A DNA stretch of 64,000 bases from Gracilaria domingensis (Eukaryota > Rhodophyta > Florideophyceae > Gracilariales > Gracilariaceae): contig VCMS01000101.1 in NCBI GenBank assembly GCA_022539475.1, positions 62,001 to 126,000 of the forward strand, read 5' to 3'. The notes under the pieces were generated by a model. It did not search any database. It saw only the letters and a list, made by a program, of their open reading frames with translations, and was not told the origin of the DNA. Every line of letters starts with the position of its first letter. The first letter of the stretch is position 1. Shown here one piece after another: positions 11,605 through 22,178 of this stretch. Made by a program: the position numbers and the translations under genes.

Positions 11605-11979
11605 TTGTCAATGAACCCACAATTAGTGGTGCCACACTCTTGGCATAGTCGAGTCCTTCACCTCTCCCACTACGTGAAGTTGGGAGCCCACCCGGGAGGA
11701 AAGAAGCTGTATCTCACATTGAGAAAGGGTTTTTACTGGCCGGCCATGGCATTCGACTGCTATGGAATTCGTCGATCTTGTCAGGAGTGTGCCAAAAATG
11801 ACATCAAACTGAGGAAGCATTCATGGAAGTTGAAGTTATTCCCCGCAAGGCCGCCGTTGGAGTCTGTCGCTATTGAAATTCTACACGAATTGCTCAAAAC
11901 CTCTAAAGGGAATCAATTCCTTTTGGTAATTACCGACCGCTTCTCGAAGCTGGTACGGACTCCCTGTGAGATAAGGTGA
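11605..11979 (+). pseudogene. Integrase zinc finger and start of core, truncated (remnant B)
   Basis: This has an HHCC module. The first His pair lies in SWHSRVLHLSHY and LGAHPGGKKLYLTLRKGFYW, and the Cys pair lies in RRSCQECAK. The first core strand follows (FLLVITDRFSKLV, containing the first catalytic Asp). After base 11,979 the similarity ends abruptly and the rest of the core is absent, so the copy is truncated at its 3' end. Confidence 0.85.
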
Positions 11980-12455
11980 TGCGTAATGGATGTTCATCGG
12001 ATGAAATTTTGGAACATCTATAGGATATCAGTCGAATATCTTCTGTGCGTCCAGAATATCCCAATGATATCCTGTGATACCCCGTTGGATGCGCCTAATG
12101 GATAGCCTTTATATTTCCTTTGGGTGTACAAAAACTATTCCAAAGATATTCATGTGATGCACGAAGATATGTCCCATGGATGTCCGGAAATCCACGGTGC
12201 ATTATTTAGAAATCACAAAATCCAATGGGCATCTCTTTGTACATCATATGCGTATAAGGCGGTTATCATTTGGGTATACTTCATGCATCATCTGAGCATC
12301 ATTTACGTACATCATATGGACATCTTGAGGAGATCAAATGGACATCTTTATGTTTCGTAATTCTAATATGGGTTATCTCGTGGATATCATCTCGACATTA
12401 ATTCACCTCTCTGGGACTGTGCAATGAGGCTACCGTCTATCTTTTGTTCAACTGC
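11980..12455. repeat. AT-rich block with recurrent GATATC/ACATC words
   Basis: Immediately after the integrase truncation the sequence becomes a loose array of short related words (GGATATC, GAATATC, GATATCC, GGACATC, ACATCATATG). They recur every few tens of bases for about 400 bases. It has no coding potential. It could be a decayed satellite or the body of a small element that caused the truncation. Confidence 0.45.
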
Positions 12456-12458
12456 CCC

Positions 12459-13098
12459 TCAGAGTTCCCTAAAAACATTCGTGTACCACTGGACTGGAAT
12501 TTGGACAGAACTATTCCCAGAACCGTTATCCTTCAAAGTATGAAGGTACGCGTGGGACCATCCCACTACAGCGTAAAACCGAATGCCAAACTTCAATAGC
12601 TTGGACTTCATGTATGTCCGAACGCGAATGCGGCCTTTGCAATGCACGGTATTCTCATCCAGTGTACTGACACCTAGTGGTACGGCCAGCGTAGTGGCAT
12701 TCTTTGCGTAGTGTTCAAGCAATTGGCGGCTGTGCCATAGCGGGTCGGATAAGGCTACATCATGTTTGCAGGCAGGATAAATACGAAGGGAAGCTCGGAT
12801 CGCCAAGAAAGTATCTCGTGCCATGACTTTCTTGAAAAATGGTATGCCCAACAGGTCGTAAGAGCACCATTAGTTCTCCAATATGGTTCAAGCGTTGAAC
12901 AGAAGTGGCGAGTTCCAGGCCAAGATACGCCATAAGTTCATCCATTCGAAGTGGCTTTCCTCTCCGTCCGCGTTTTTCTATCTCCCGTGTAGTCCACACC
13001 GGCAAACAATTTAAAAATGTACGGTTAATGAACAATAAAAAGATACCAAGCTCCTTCTTATGCGCATACGATCTCCTGATCAATGCATCCTTCGTCAA
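12459..13098 (-). mobile_element. PiggyBac-like transposase remnant
   Basis: Two overlapping minus-strand frames (12,760-13,098, then 12,459-12,851) together resemble the DDE_Tnp_1_7 (piggyBac) domain. The first carries GKPLRMDELMAYLGLELA. The second has GIPFFKKVMARDTFLAIRAS, DPLWHSRQLLEHY, VSTLDENTVHCKGRIRVRTY (position of the first catalytic Asp) and LLKFGIRFYAVV. In this family the related order is a helical leader, then an IDE-x-x-x-x-F-K-G-R motif and a K-P-x-K-x-G-I strand. One frameshift separates the frames and the later catalytic region is missing, so it is dead. TTAA target sites and terminal repeats were not located. Confidence 0.75.
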
Positions 13099-14499
13099 AT
13101 GTAAATCACTACGTTTGAGTCATGTCGAGCAATATAAAACCTTTTTGTTTATGTACCGTTCTTTCGCAGCTCCTATTGCGGTCACTACAAACTTCTCATG
13201 ATCAATATTGTACTAGAGAGTTGTCCTATTTCTTCAAAATTGCACTCGTGTTCATCAGAAACAAGACCTACTTCTTCAGATGCGTTTAGTATAGTCTGTA
13301 GAGCTACGGTTCTTTCGATGATGAGACCCTTTCCCAAATTCAGTTTCAAATTGACACAGGCGATAAGGGTACGTTCTCGAGTTCACGGAGAATAACGCAG
13401 GGGCTGCTTTGGAAAAATATAATTTGTAGGGCTGTGTGGTGGCTCAAACCTAAGCGGTGACTGACTGACAGTTTGGTGCAAAATTCGATGCCAAGCGTGA
13501 CGAAGAAGATGTAGAACAGTTTGAGACATGATGGGCACTTGATTTTGGGGTTTAGTGGCCTTTGGGAATGATGTCCCTCCGGAGTTTGCCCTCACTTCTC
13601 TGCCATGTGACAAATTCAGTAGCGCAGATTGAGATTAGTACAGATTAGTAGCGCAGATTGAGATTAAAATTTTAAACTCTATGCGACTCGTGCCATAAAG
13701 GCAAGGTGCGCATAATGGGTAAGAAGTTTCAATGAAGAGTATCTTTTGGAAGGAGGAGCGCTACATAACCACGGTCGTAATTGGATGTACCGAGAAGCGA
13801 TTGAACTCGCACCCAATAGCCATTGTTAAACAAGAAAAGCTTACCTTAGAGCTTAACGATTGAATCCAGACAGTTCTTAATTTTCAAAACAAGGGCTATT
13901 TCTTATTGCCTGAACACGTGCTGCGAAAGCCAACGTCTTCCATCCACCGGGGATGGAGGAGAAAGACTTCTTCCTCTACATGCTTCTTTTAGACCAAATG
14001 TCACAGACATCCATCTGTAGAGGAAACCGACAAATCGGTAGAATCCCGTAGGATGGTTATAGTTACCACGATGGTAATCCCGGAACATTGGGAAGTGAAG
14101 TTATGAGATGCACGGATGACATGGATCCCATATGGGAAAGTGTACATATGTACCTCTATTCGGTTGTCAGGGAAGTTTGAATGTTTTCATAATTTTTAAA
14201 AATGACCCGTGGGTTTTGGTCCGACAGTGACACTGTCGGGACTGCCCGGGATGGGAGGTGCACATGAGGTGCTTAGAATAATCTATTGTTTAGATAGTTT
14301 TGATAACCCTCTACAGGGCCACTAATTCTACTACTTACGTGATGCCTCACCGCCGTCACCAACCTAGTAAAGATAACCCGGTGTGCGGCTCTAACTATTT
14401 CGCCTGCGCGACTACTCCAACTCCTCGCGGAGCGAGTTACCGCAGCACGGTCTAGTTATCCCCCGGCTCCAACCAGGAGAGTGCACGCAGTGCATACCA
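13099..14499. other. No supported gene
   Basis: Only short unrelated frames occur on either strand. Bases 13,620-13,665 contain a short direct duplication of a GTAGCGCAGATTGAGATTA-type word. I see nothing else to name. Confidence 0.4.
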
Positions 14500-14900
14500 T
14501 CATTGGTCTTGTTTTTCTTGAGACTCCTGGAGTGCACACATATTTGTTTAGCAACCGGTACTATCTTTTCGCCCCAGTACTTGGGTTTGTTTTTGATCTT
14601 TCTTTTGTTTTTACCATTGCTGTGGTTTAATACCCTCTGTTTCTATTTGGTCGTTCCACCTTTGGATATCTACATTTGGCTACTGATACCGTCATTGGTC
14701 ACCTACGGTCTACATTACTGTGTCCGCCTCTTCTGGCCCTTTTCCCGTTCCGGCATTCTCTTTCAACCCTGTGGTATAGCCTGAAGTTCTCGTGGATTTA
14801 CACCCACACTGGAGGATACGGGGTGCACTGTCGCTGAGCGAACCTCTCTTGAGAGCGGGAGTTCGAACTGCCTCGGTGGCTTTTCCCTCCCTGGGATTGC
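14500..14900 (+). repeat. LTR-like repeat copy
   Basis: This is a pyrimidine-rich block with CGCCCCAGTACTTGGGTTTG near the start and, at about 14,800-14,860, ACACCCACAC, GGGGTGCACTGTCGCTGAGC and CTCTCTTGAGAGCGGGAG. The second set aligns by eye with 58,715-58,795 (ACACCCAGATC, AGGTGCTCTACAGCCGAGC, CTTCTGGGAGCAGGA) in the same order. No element interior is recognisable beside it, so it is probably a solo LTR. Confidence 0.5.
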
Positions 14901-14920
14901 TCCACACCATCCACACACAG

Positions 14921-16060
14921 ATGATCGTCAATCAAGGGGCGCTACTAGCTGCAAAGTCTTTCTCATGCTCGTTGTATCTCGGCTTTCCCGAAGAGCAAAG
15001 CAAACCGGGACGAAGAAATTCTGTATCTAGATCGAAAGCAAAGTATGCTAAATGCTTTTAATCTCAAGTGTATAATAACATACGCTTTGAAGATTCAGAC
15101 GTTGTTTTGTTGGAGAAGACAACCCACATGACAAGGGAGGACTTTGGCAATCTTCACAACCTAGTCCGTCAGCGACTAGAGCTTCCCATAGATGTCAGAA
15201 ACATTTTCGAAGGACAACAACGACTGCCAGGCCAAAGGCGTCTTGAAACCGAAGAAATGTTCTTCATGTTCCTTGATGTTTTTGGTTGTTCCAACGAGGG
15301 AGGAGTAGATGTGGAACGAATTGCTCAGCGCTACGGTGTACTGCCCGGAACGGTTTCGAACTACTTTCCCCATGTTCTGTACGCTGTATTTGGAGCTCTA
15401 GATGCTCGTGAATCTAAGCTCATCCGGTGGCCCGACGAACAGAAGAGGGAGGATATGGAAGGTTTAATTATCGATTTCCCAAAGTGTGTCTCTTTTCTAG
15501 ATGGAAACAAAAGAAAGCCGTGGAGGCCTAAAGAGAACTCTGAACAAGAACGTGCCTACGATGGCTATAGAAAGCCCATGCCTGGTCGCTTCGTGTTTTC
15601 CGTGACCTGTTTGGAGGCTTTATAAGCCTCGAAATATCGGAGAAAGGCGCAGAAAGTTACCGCAATATGTATACTAGCTGTGAAGTTTTTAATGATGCGC
15701 AGTTTTTTCTGTCAAACGGGCAGCGTGGAATGGATGACATTGGTTTTGTTGCCAGTAGCGCTCTTCTTGTGCCGTGTAAAAGAAACGAGAACACGACGTG
15801 GATGTATAGAACGGTACAAAAAAAGGGTATCAGAAAGCAACGAATGGTGAACGAGTGAGGTATTGGATATATCAACAACACTTTTCCAGTTGTTTTTGGG
15901 AAGATGGTCTTTCAAGAAATCACTGTTCGCCATTGCCCATGACACTTTAGCATTGCTAAATGGCAGTTGGATCGATGCGGTTATCGTATACAACCTCGTT
16001 CCAGAAACGAGGAAAACCTGCGTGCTCATGCTGATCAAGAGTATAAAAATAAGGATCTTG
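14921..16060 (+). mobile_element. PIF/Harbinger-like DDE transposase remnant
   Basis: The plus strand encodes a broken DDE_Tnp_4-type transposase. A short N-terminal frame starts at the ATG at 14,921 and is cut by TAA at 15,060. The main frame (to 15,625) has HMTREDFGNLHNLVRQRL, a helix-turn-helix-like RIAQRYGVLPGTVSNYFPHV, and CVSFLDGNKRKPWRPKEN, which holds the first catalytic Asp of the F-L-D-G-T motif. Its end, DGYRKPMPGRFVFSV, corresponds to the usual Y-N-G-H-K-R strand. Further fragments at 15,667-15,858 and 15,863-16,070 look like the C-terminal half (INNTFPVVFGRW, KKSLFAIAHDTLALL), with a TGA where Trp is expected and a frameshift. The element is inactive and its terminal repeats are not resolved. 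Confidence 0.7.
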
Positions 16061-16091
16061 AGAAAGACATGTAAACGTTTATTGTGCGGTG

Positions 16092-16186
16092 AGCAGCGCG
16101 CGAAGCGGCTCGCGCAAAATCCTTTGCTACCGTCGCCTTCAGCTCCCTACGCTGCGGACTTGGCGCTCGCCGCTTCGCGCGCCGCT
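16092..16186. repeat. GC-rich imperfect hairpin
   Basis: AGCAGCGCGCGAAGCGGC (16,092-16,109) is matched 17 of 18 by the reverse complement of 16,169-16,186, with a loop of about 59 bases. It is a GC-rich island in AT-rich DNA just downstream of the transposase remnant. It may be a terminal structure or a tiny foldback element. Confidence 0.7.
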
Positions 16187-16501
16187 AAAAGAGAAAAAAC
16201 ATATCATACCTATTCCATCGAATGACGATATAATCCTTCGGAAGATTGCGGCACGCTGTCAGTCAAGGCATCTGGATAGTCAGAGACCAAAGTATGTCTT
16301 TTGTTTCCAAATAGTTCCGTAAAAGAGAGATCAATGAGAAAAGGGAGTGTGAGGGAAGAGGGGTTGTAGCGGAGTAGCAGGATAACACACTCAAAACTGT
16401 AGCTTTTAGACAACAGACCGACAAAAATACCGAACTGCTCCCTTTTTCGACGTTGGAGTGTCGTACTTGCGTTTTCAGCATTTGAAAGTTTTGTTTATGT
16501 T

Positions 16502-16522
16502 CGCGAGGCTTGAAGCCTCGCG
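16502..16522. repeat. 21-bp palindrome
   Basis: CGCGAGGCTT, a single G, then AAGCCTCGCG make a perfect inverted repeat. Together with the hairpin 320 bases upstream it brackets otherwise plain AT-rich DNA. Confidence 0.7.
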
Positions 16523-17431
16523 GGGAAGCGCGCGAAATAGCAAAAGTTTAAGACTACTGCCAAATAAATCTTTTTCCGCCAATCAGTGATTGTAAAATAT
16601 ATCTAAAGTTTTGAAATATGTTGCACTTTGCAGCATGGCAACATTAAAGTACGCTAGTGTGTGCGAACGAGATGTACATCTACATCTCGGAAGATATCGA
16701 AACATCTCAAAATGTCGATGGTACTCCTTGGAAATTATGAAAACGTCCGTAGCATTGTTCGTGAACGCTTCGAGGTCCAGAACGTAGCATACTTTACTTG
16801 AACGCATCTTTTGTGAGTAGAGTATTACTTTTTAAATTCAAGCAAAGTGTTTTATCAATAAAAATATGCCGTACTCAACACAGGTATATAGCGATGAAAC
16901 CGGTATATACCGCGTTTTCAGATGCAGAACGTCCCATTTTACCACATTGAAAATATAACTATGCGTAGATTCTCTACTTGCTCTACGACAATACCGTCTT
17001 TGTACTCAGCTTTTACCACTAAGATGGTCTTGCTCGTAAATTTGAAGGCGTTCCAATGTAAGAATGTTCCGGGAAAGTGAACTCTTCCCGCAAATCAAAG
17101 GGGATTCCGCTCGGCCGGAGTAAAAACGCGCTCAAACGTGCTCCAGAATAAGGCCACTGTACACTGTCAGCGTCTCTGAATTTACTGTAAAAGCTCCTGA
17201 AATACTGCAATATTATTTGACAAGAGCGTTTGACACTCAAATCTAGTTTCTATGCCATTTCCCGCTCTTCCCGGCAATATTGCCGCGTTCTCGCTTTTTT
17301 TGAACGTTTTCGACGTCATTTTTGAACGGAATGACGCGGGTGGTGACAAACCCAACGGAAGTGCCAGGGGGTACCAGCCAAATTCGTGGCAATGTGCAGA
17401 TGTGCACAATAAAATAAACAGCAAATAAAAA
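16523..17431. other. No supported gene
   Basis: This is AT-rich DNA with only short unrelated frames. A CATCTCGG / GATGTACATCTACATCTC-type word cluster near 16,670-16,700 is the only visible structure. Confidence 0.4.
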
Positions 17432-17609
17432 CGGCTGAAGCCCACGCCAACTCCAGACGAGGACTCGAAATAATTCGGCCAAAATCTGCGTCAAACTCCA
17501 GACACAGATTCGACACCAAACGGCTAAAGCTCGTGACAAACTTCAGACACAGCTCGACTTCACTCGGCAAAAGTCCGTGTCAAACTTCAGACACGAACTC
17601 GAAATAATA
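17432..17609. repeat. 44-45 bp minisatellite, four units
   Basis: Four head-to-tail units begin at 17,432, 17,476, 17,521 and 17,565. Each starts with CGGC, carries an AAACTTCAGACAC- or AAACTCCAGACAC-type core and ends in an ACTCGAAATAAT- or TTCGACnnnA-type tail. Units differ at several positions, so the array is not newly formed. It is followed by a purine-rich tract (about 17,610-17,680). Confidence 0.85.
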
Positions 17610-18280
17610 AAAAGAAATAATGGGAGCCAATCCCCAGAGATAGGCGAAGGATAAGAAAAAAAAGGAAAAAAAGAAAAGGCCAGAACCACCAAGTGGCCAA
17701 GAGGGGGGTGGATAACAATTGAGGGAAGCCCACCACACTAAAAGGAGAGAAGAAAGAAATCGTTGAGGGAAATGTTGACCAGCAGGTGTTGCTGTTTATG
17801 TGGGGGTGTGGTGGGTGGTGGGTGGTTGAAGAGGACCGAAGAAGGGTCAACTCGAATGTCACCGTGCTTATATAGACGATTGCTACCCTGGATTCTAGCT
17901 TTTCTTTGAGAGTAGCAAATCGTAGAAACCACTTCTACGCCTTTCCAATTTCTACTCTATCGCAAGATTAATTCTAACCATTTTGTTGCCTTACTATTGC
18001 CTTACTAGTTCTTTCTCTGGCGTTTCTAGCCATTGAAAGCCTTCCGACAAGCTGCTGAGAAAGTTCCAGACATTTTCCTCACGTCTCGAGCCCCTAGATA
18101 TTTTTCCCAGATCGATCGCAAGAGAATCTGAGAGAAAAATAATTTCTTGGTCCAATTATGATTTCTTTCGGAGTGTTCTAGAAGAATCAGACATTTGTAC
18201 GCAACCCTCCCGTTATTTCTACGTATTGCTTGCGTTGCATTGCTCCGTCTTCACGAGTTGTATTGTTCGTTCTGCTTCCC

Positions 18281-18408
18281 GTGCTAAGAGTGCTAACCGT
18301 GCTTACCGTTGATGAGAGTGTTTATTGTGCTTGCCGTTGCTGAAAGTGTTCACAGTGCTGACCGTTGCTAAGAGTGCGTACCGTGCAACCGTCGCTGAGA
18401 GTGCTTAG
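18281..18408. repeat. 28-bp tandem repeat, about four and a half units
   Basis: The unit has the form GTGCTTACCGTTGCTGAGAG followed by TGnnnACC. Units start at 18,299, 18,327, 18,355 and 18,383 after a partial copy at 18,281. The last unit is 26 bases. The array lies about 80 bases upstream of a TATA-like box and may sit in a promoter region. Confidence 0.85.
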
Positions 18409-18481
18409 TCCCGTGTCTGCACTCGAGATTGCACGCCGACTTGGGTGACGTCTCGTTACTTTCGGGAAAACTTGGTTGCAC

Positions 18482-18494
18482 GTATATATTAAAA
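18482..18494 (+). promoter_or_regulatory. TATA-like box
   Basis: GTATATATTAAAA lies about 65 bases upstream of the ATG at 18,556, a plausible spacing for a compact eukaryotic promoter. A TCACTCC initiator-like word occurs between them. Function is inferred from spacing only. Confidence 0.4.
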
Positions 18495-18555
18495 ACATAT
18501 CTCAGAACAATCTTGCAGTCACTCCAACCAGCGCCAGTTCTTCTCAACCTTCATC

Positions 18556-18741
18556 ATGTCTTCATCATTTAATTCGTGGCCTAAAAACGCGTCTGCTTCA
18601 ATAAACGCTTTCAAGTTCTTTACACTGCTTCACAAACGTTTTGAAGCTTTGACGCAATCGCCTGTTTGTTTTTTCAAAAGGTTTTTTTGTTTGACGGTTG
18701 TTTTTTTTCTCTTTTGCTCGGGACTCATGTTTCCTGGCTAA
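18556..18741 (+). CDS. Small ORF with C-terminal hydrophobic segment
   Basis: This 61-residue frame follows a TATA-like box and an ATG in CATCATGTC context. Its N-terminal half is polar (SSSFNSWPKNASASINAF) and residues about 43-59 (FFCLTVVFFLFCSGLMF) could form one membrane segment. I recognise no family. It could be a real small membrane protein, the surviving 5' end of a truncated gene, or chance. The promoter-like context is the only positive argument beyond the open frame. Confidence 0.25.
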   Translation: MSSSFNSWPKNASASINAFKFFTLLHKRFEALTQSPVCFFKRFFCLTVVFFLFCSGLMFPG

Positions 18742-20895
18742 TGCGTTCTCCGCTTCATCATCTGTAGTTAGGGTCTATTAAGATGTTTTCTGTTTATAAT
18801 CAAGCACCGTGTGATGCAAGACATGTTGGGCATGGTTTTTTGTACCATAAACCGCAGCTAAGCGCCCGTCATTTTCGCCAACTGCCTGAATAGGACAAAC
18901 GACAACTTTTTGTGCCAAGTTTTGCACTGAATTTGCGATATGTCGTACGTTAAAGGCGGTTATGCGCGCCATATATGCCCTTGTACAGCTCATGTAGTAT
19001 GTATTTTGTTGGTCTACTATTGCGATGTTCTGTATATGGCAATTTTGTGCGTGTTTTGGCACGGTTTCACAAGTCTTGTCTGATGTTTTATGGTCTGTAC
19101 AGGAACGTTATGGGCTGTGGAGGTTTGGAACACTCACTCGTTTTTAATCGTTTTCATGCCAAACCTTTAAAAAACGCGATGTGGGCGGCAGAAAGATGCC
19201 GAAAAAACGTTTGGAGTCGGATTTGAAACAACATTGAAAATTGGTGGCTCTTTCGGCTTTATTTGAGGGTTTGGAGTGGCTAAGGATGACCGGGGTTCGT
19301 TTAGGGTGACGACCAGGACAAAGGTAGACAGTGAATACCGCTGATCTCGGACAGGGTGCACAATGGGAATAAGGTAAGCTTTTTGGACGATGGGTGCGGA
19401 GCGTGCTCTTGTTTCTGTCACTGTTTCAAAGCAAATCCCATTTCAGTCAATCTTAGCCTGACTAATTGAACAACTGAGGTCCGCAAACCTTATCTTGTTT
19501 TGAAAAGAGTCTAGCTTTTCCTTATTTAGAAAGGGCTAATGACCTAGGTTTATCTTATAGCTTTAAGAAAGCAAAACAAGTGGCGCTGTGATATCCAACA
19601 GATTTCATCTTTGCCCAATAATAATGCACGCTTAAAGCTATCTCAATAGATTTAAGCGCTTAGTCCCGATAGGGTTAAAAGAAACTCATCTGCAGAAAAA
19701 CTCTTATTTCAAGAACAGACTCGTTTTCGCTTATTTAATAACGGTTCATCATAGAGCAATCTGGCAAGCAGAGTGAATATTAAGCAGAACTTGGACTTTT
19801 TCTGACGTGGGCACCGTCGTGCCAGCGGTTTCAAAATGTAATTGACAATTGGAAGTTCTGGTGCCCTCCTGGTTCATACTACCTTCATATCTAACTTGAT
19901 ATCATGCTCTCTTGCATTAATTGAAGGGCTCCTCATCTTTACGAGAGGCGACTCCGACGGACCCCTCGCAATTCAACACGCACAACCACTATTGTTCGAG
20001 GCCGGTTGCTTCAATCAGAGCAAGATATCCAGCGAGCCAGGTGAGGGCTATGTAACTTTATGGACTGAACACTGTGGGTAGAGGGCAGTGTGTCACCTTC
20101 TTATGATCATGGTTTTAGGTCCTAAAACTTGAAAAGTCCTGGGAAGGGTTTGTATGAATCTGCAATTGATGTAAGAAGAACTTTTATCTATCTATGTTGA
20201 AATTTCCATTTGAATAGGATAGCTTCTTCCAATGATGGTGTAATGCTCCTCTCTAGTAGTACTACGCCTAGAGCTCCACGTTCATCTTTGCAGCGAAGGC
20301 GATGGTACATTCAGCAAGCGAATTCCCACATCAGGCTGAAGGGTGTAAATCAGCGTGGGCAGGCAACATACTACGATACAAGTAGATTCGTAGCAAGTAG
20401 TACGTATCACCAGTACATCCGCTGTGGATCCCCATCCAACATTTTGATTCACACCATCCTTCTGCTCTCCGAAAATCGGGCCCGGAGCACAAAACCTGCA
20501 TGGCCGACACTAAATATAAACAGCTTGACAAACCGTCAGTGGCCCCAGCTGTATTTTCGACCGTCGTGCTTCCCGCGGTAAAACACCTAACGGTTCTGCC
20601 ACACTCGCAGAAAAGAGCGACGATCAAGCCGATGGCGTTTGCAAACCGCCGTCTCCACAGATAGAATTCCATGGGACGATCGATATACGTAGGTTGTGAA
20701 ACTCATGTTTCGCTGTTCAGATGGGCCCAATTGCACTTGACAAAGTGTCTCACATAGGGATTCATTTCACGCCGTTTTGATACCTTGAAGCTAAGGCGTT
20801 GTCGTGGCGGAGCTTCTCCTGACGTGGAACACGTTTCTTCTCTCCCCAGTCGCCACATCGGCGCATCAGAAGCCTGTGGTCAAGGGATGGAGTAC
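18742..20895. other. No supported gene
   Basis: Several frames of 80-120 codons occur on both strands (for example 19,842-20,081 and 20,210-20,581). None shows a recognisable motif or consistent codon usage. This is intergenic or decayed repeat sequence. Confidence 0.4.
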
Positions 20896-20904
20896 CTTAA
20901 ATAC
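20896..20904 (+). promoter_or_regulatory. CTTAAATAC box upstream of the LPMO-like gene
   Basis: The TATA-like word CTTAAATAC lies about 140 bases before the ATG at 21,042. The same nine bases lie about 63 bases before the ZIP transporter ATG, so it may be the local core-promoter form. Confidence 0.35.
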
Positions 20905-21041
20905 GTATGCATCACAGCCAGCTTCGGAACTTGCATCACGGACTAATCTCCACTCTCTACGTTCGCCATCAAGTCGAACTTCTTCCCGCGTGATTGGCGA
21001 TCTTCAAGGCTCACTTGCCTCAGTTTACCTAATCAAAGACC

Positions 21042-22178
21042 ATGATATCCTTCTGGCTGAAAGTGGCTAGCTTTCTGAGCCTTGCTTCGCTCATTATCCC
21101 TGTTCAAAGCCACCAGACAATTGCCTATCCATTTCCCTTCTCCAAATACTCCAAATGCTCCAGAAATAAGAACTGTGAAACTCCTTGTCCTTCGACCTAC
21201 CATCGCGGTGATGTGAATCCGAACAACCCCGCCATTATTGTCTCCCGAGGGGATACGTTTGAAATCCGAATCAATCGAAACAATCACGACTACGGATTCT
21301 CGCGATATGCGCTGGTGTCTCTAGAGGATCGATATGACTGGGATAAACATGAGCAGGGGGCTTTCTTGTATATGTGTAACGATGTGAATGAAGCCGCATG
21401 TGAAGCGTGGAATTGGAATCGAGACTGCTATTTTGATCGCTCAGGTCACTACTACCGACACATTATTCGTGCGCCTTCTCACGCTCCGGATGGTGTGTAT
21501 GTTCTTGGATGGGCTTGGTTCGGCGGAAACTTTGAGGATTTCTTTGATTGCACGTACATTGAGATTCGTGGGGGAACACTTTCACGATCACATACACCGT
21601 ATTTCGATGCTTCTAACTCGAAGACCGCTGAAGACGGAAAATGTTCCGCTACATCCAAGGAAGTTGGGACATGCACTTACGACAAATGCAAAAGAAGGGG
21701 CGGATCGATACCACTCGGGTTGGGGACTCCTTCCGTGTTTGATGGTTCAGGCCCTCAGCGAATCAGACAGTCTTTCTTGACGCCCTACATACGACCGAGA
21801 CCCACTGTGGTCGTGAAGGGCATTGCAATTGTGGATGCAGATGATCCATCAGATGTGAAATATTGGAGCGGAGATTATGTGGAGGGCATAAGCGAGGCAA
21901 ACATCTGTCTGAAGGGTTTTAAGCCTGCAATTACCTGCGTTACAGAGGGTGATGTGGCTTACACGCATTTCTTCAAGGATGGTTGGACTTATGAGTATGA
22001 CTCTGAAGCCCCGTTTGACATGGAGAACTCTGATTTTGAACGGGGGCGATTTCAAAAGCTGGACTTCGACTATACCAATACTCATTTCTCTGTTGGCTGC
22101 ATGGCAAAAGGAACAGACGAGTCTGAATCGTGGAAGACTATTTCTGTGAGCACAATGTTTGATGATCGCTCCTGTTAA
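21042..22178 (+). CDS. Secreted protein with LPMO-like histidine-brace domain
   Basis: The 378-residue protein has a signal peptide (about 1-23). Predicted cleavage after VQS would leave His24 as the mature N-terminus, the arrangement needed for a copper histidine brace. A second candidate brace His is His82 in RNNHDYGFSRYAL, comparable to the internal His strand of lytic polysaccharide monooxygenases. It is followed by several Cys (111, 120, 129) and by PDGVYVLGWAWFGG and DFFDCTYIEIRGG (about 149-178), which resembles the closing strands and axial aromatic of such enzymes. LPMOs cleave polysaccharides oxidatively outside the cell. Residues about 235-378 form a separate unknown Cys-containing domain. 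The ATG at 21,042 is chosen because it begins the leader. It could instead be a non-catalytic relative, and no family number can be assigned by eye. Confidence 0.6.
   Translation: MISFWLKVASFLSLASLIIPVQSHQTIAYPFPFSKYSKCSRNKNCETPCPSTYHRGDVNPNNPAIIVSRGDTFEIRINRNNHDYGFSRYALVSLEDRYDWDKHEQGAFLYMCNDVNEAACEAWNWNRDCYFDRSGHYYRHIIRAPSHAPDGVYVLGWAWFGGNFEDFFDCTYIEIRGGTLSRSHTPYFDASNSKTAEDGKCSATSKEVGTCTYDKCKRRGGSIPLGLGTPSVFDGSGPQRIRQSFLTPYIRPRPTVVVKGIAIVDADDPSDVKYWSGDYVEGISEANICLKGFKPAITCVTEGDVAYTHFFKDGWTYEYDSEAPFDMENSDFERGRFQKLDFDYTNTHFSVGCMAKGTDESESWKTISVSTMFDDRSC

Larger units (their letters stand above)
6628..11979 (+). mobile_element. Degenerate Ty3/gypsy retrotransposon (remnant B), 3'-truncated
   Basis: Plus-strand order is gag-like region, aspartic protease, (nested insertion), reverse transcriptase, RNase H, then the integrase zinc finger and start of the core. 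This is the standard Ty3/gypsy arrangement. The integrase stops being recognisable just after the first catalytic-strand motif at about 11,979, so the 3' end is lost. Its reverse transcriptase differs clearly from remnant A (PVVLVAKPDGS and YLDDIVVFSNN type), so A and B belong to different lineages. Domain entries follow. Confidence 0.88.

Noticed and set aside
17432-18408. CRISPR-like array
   Set aside because: The units are contiguous tandem repeats without unique spacers, and the genome is eukaryotic.
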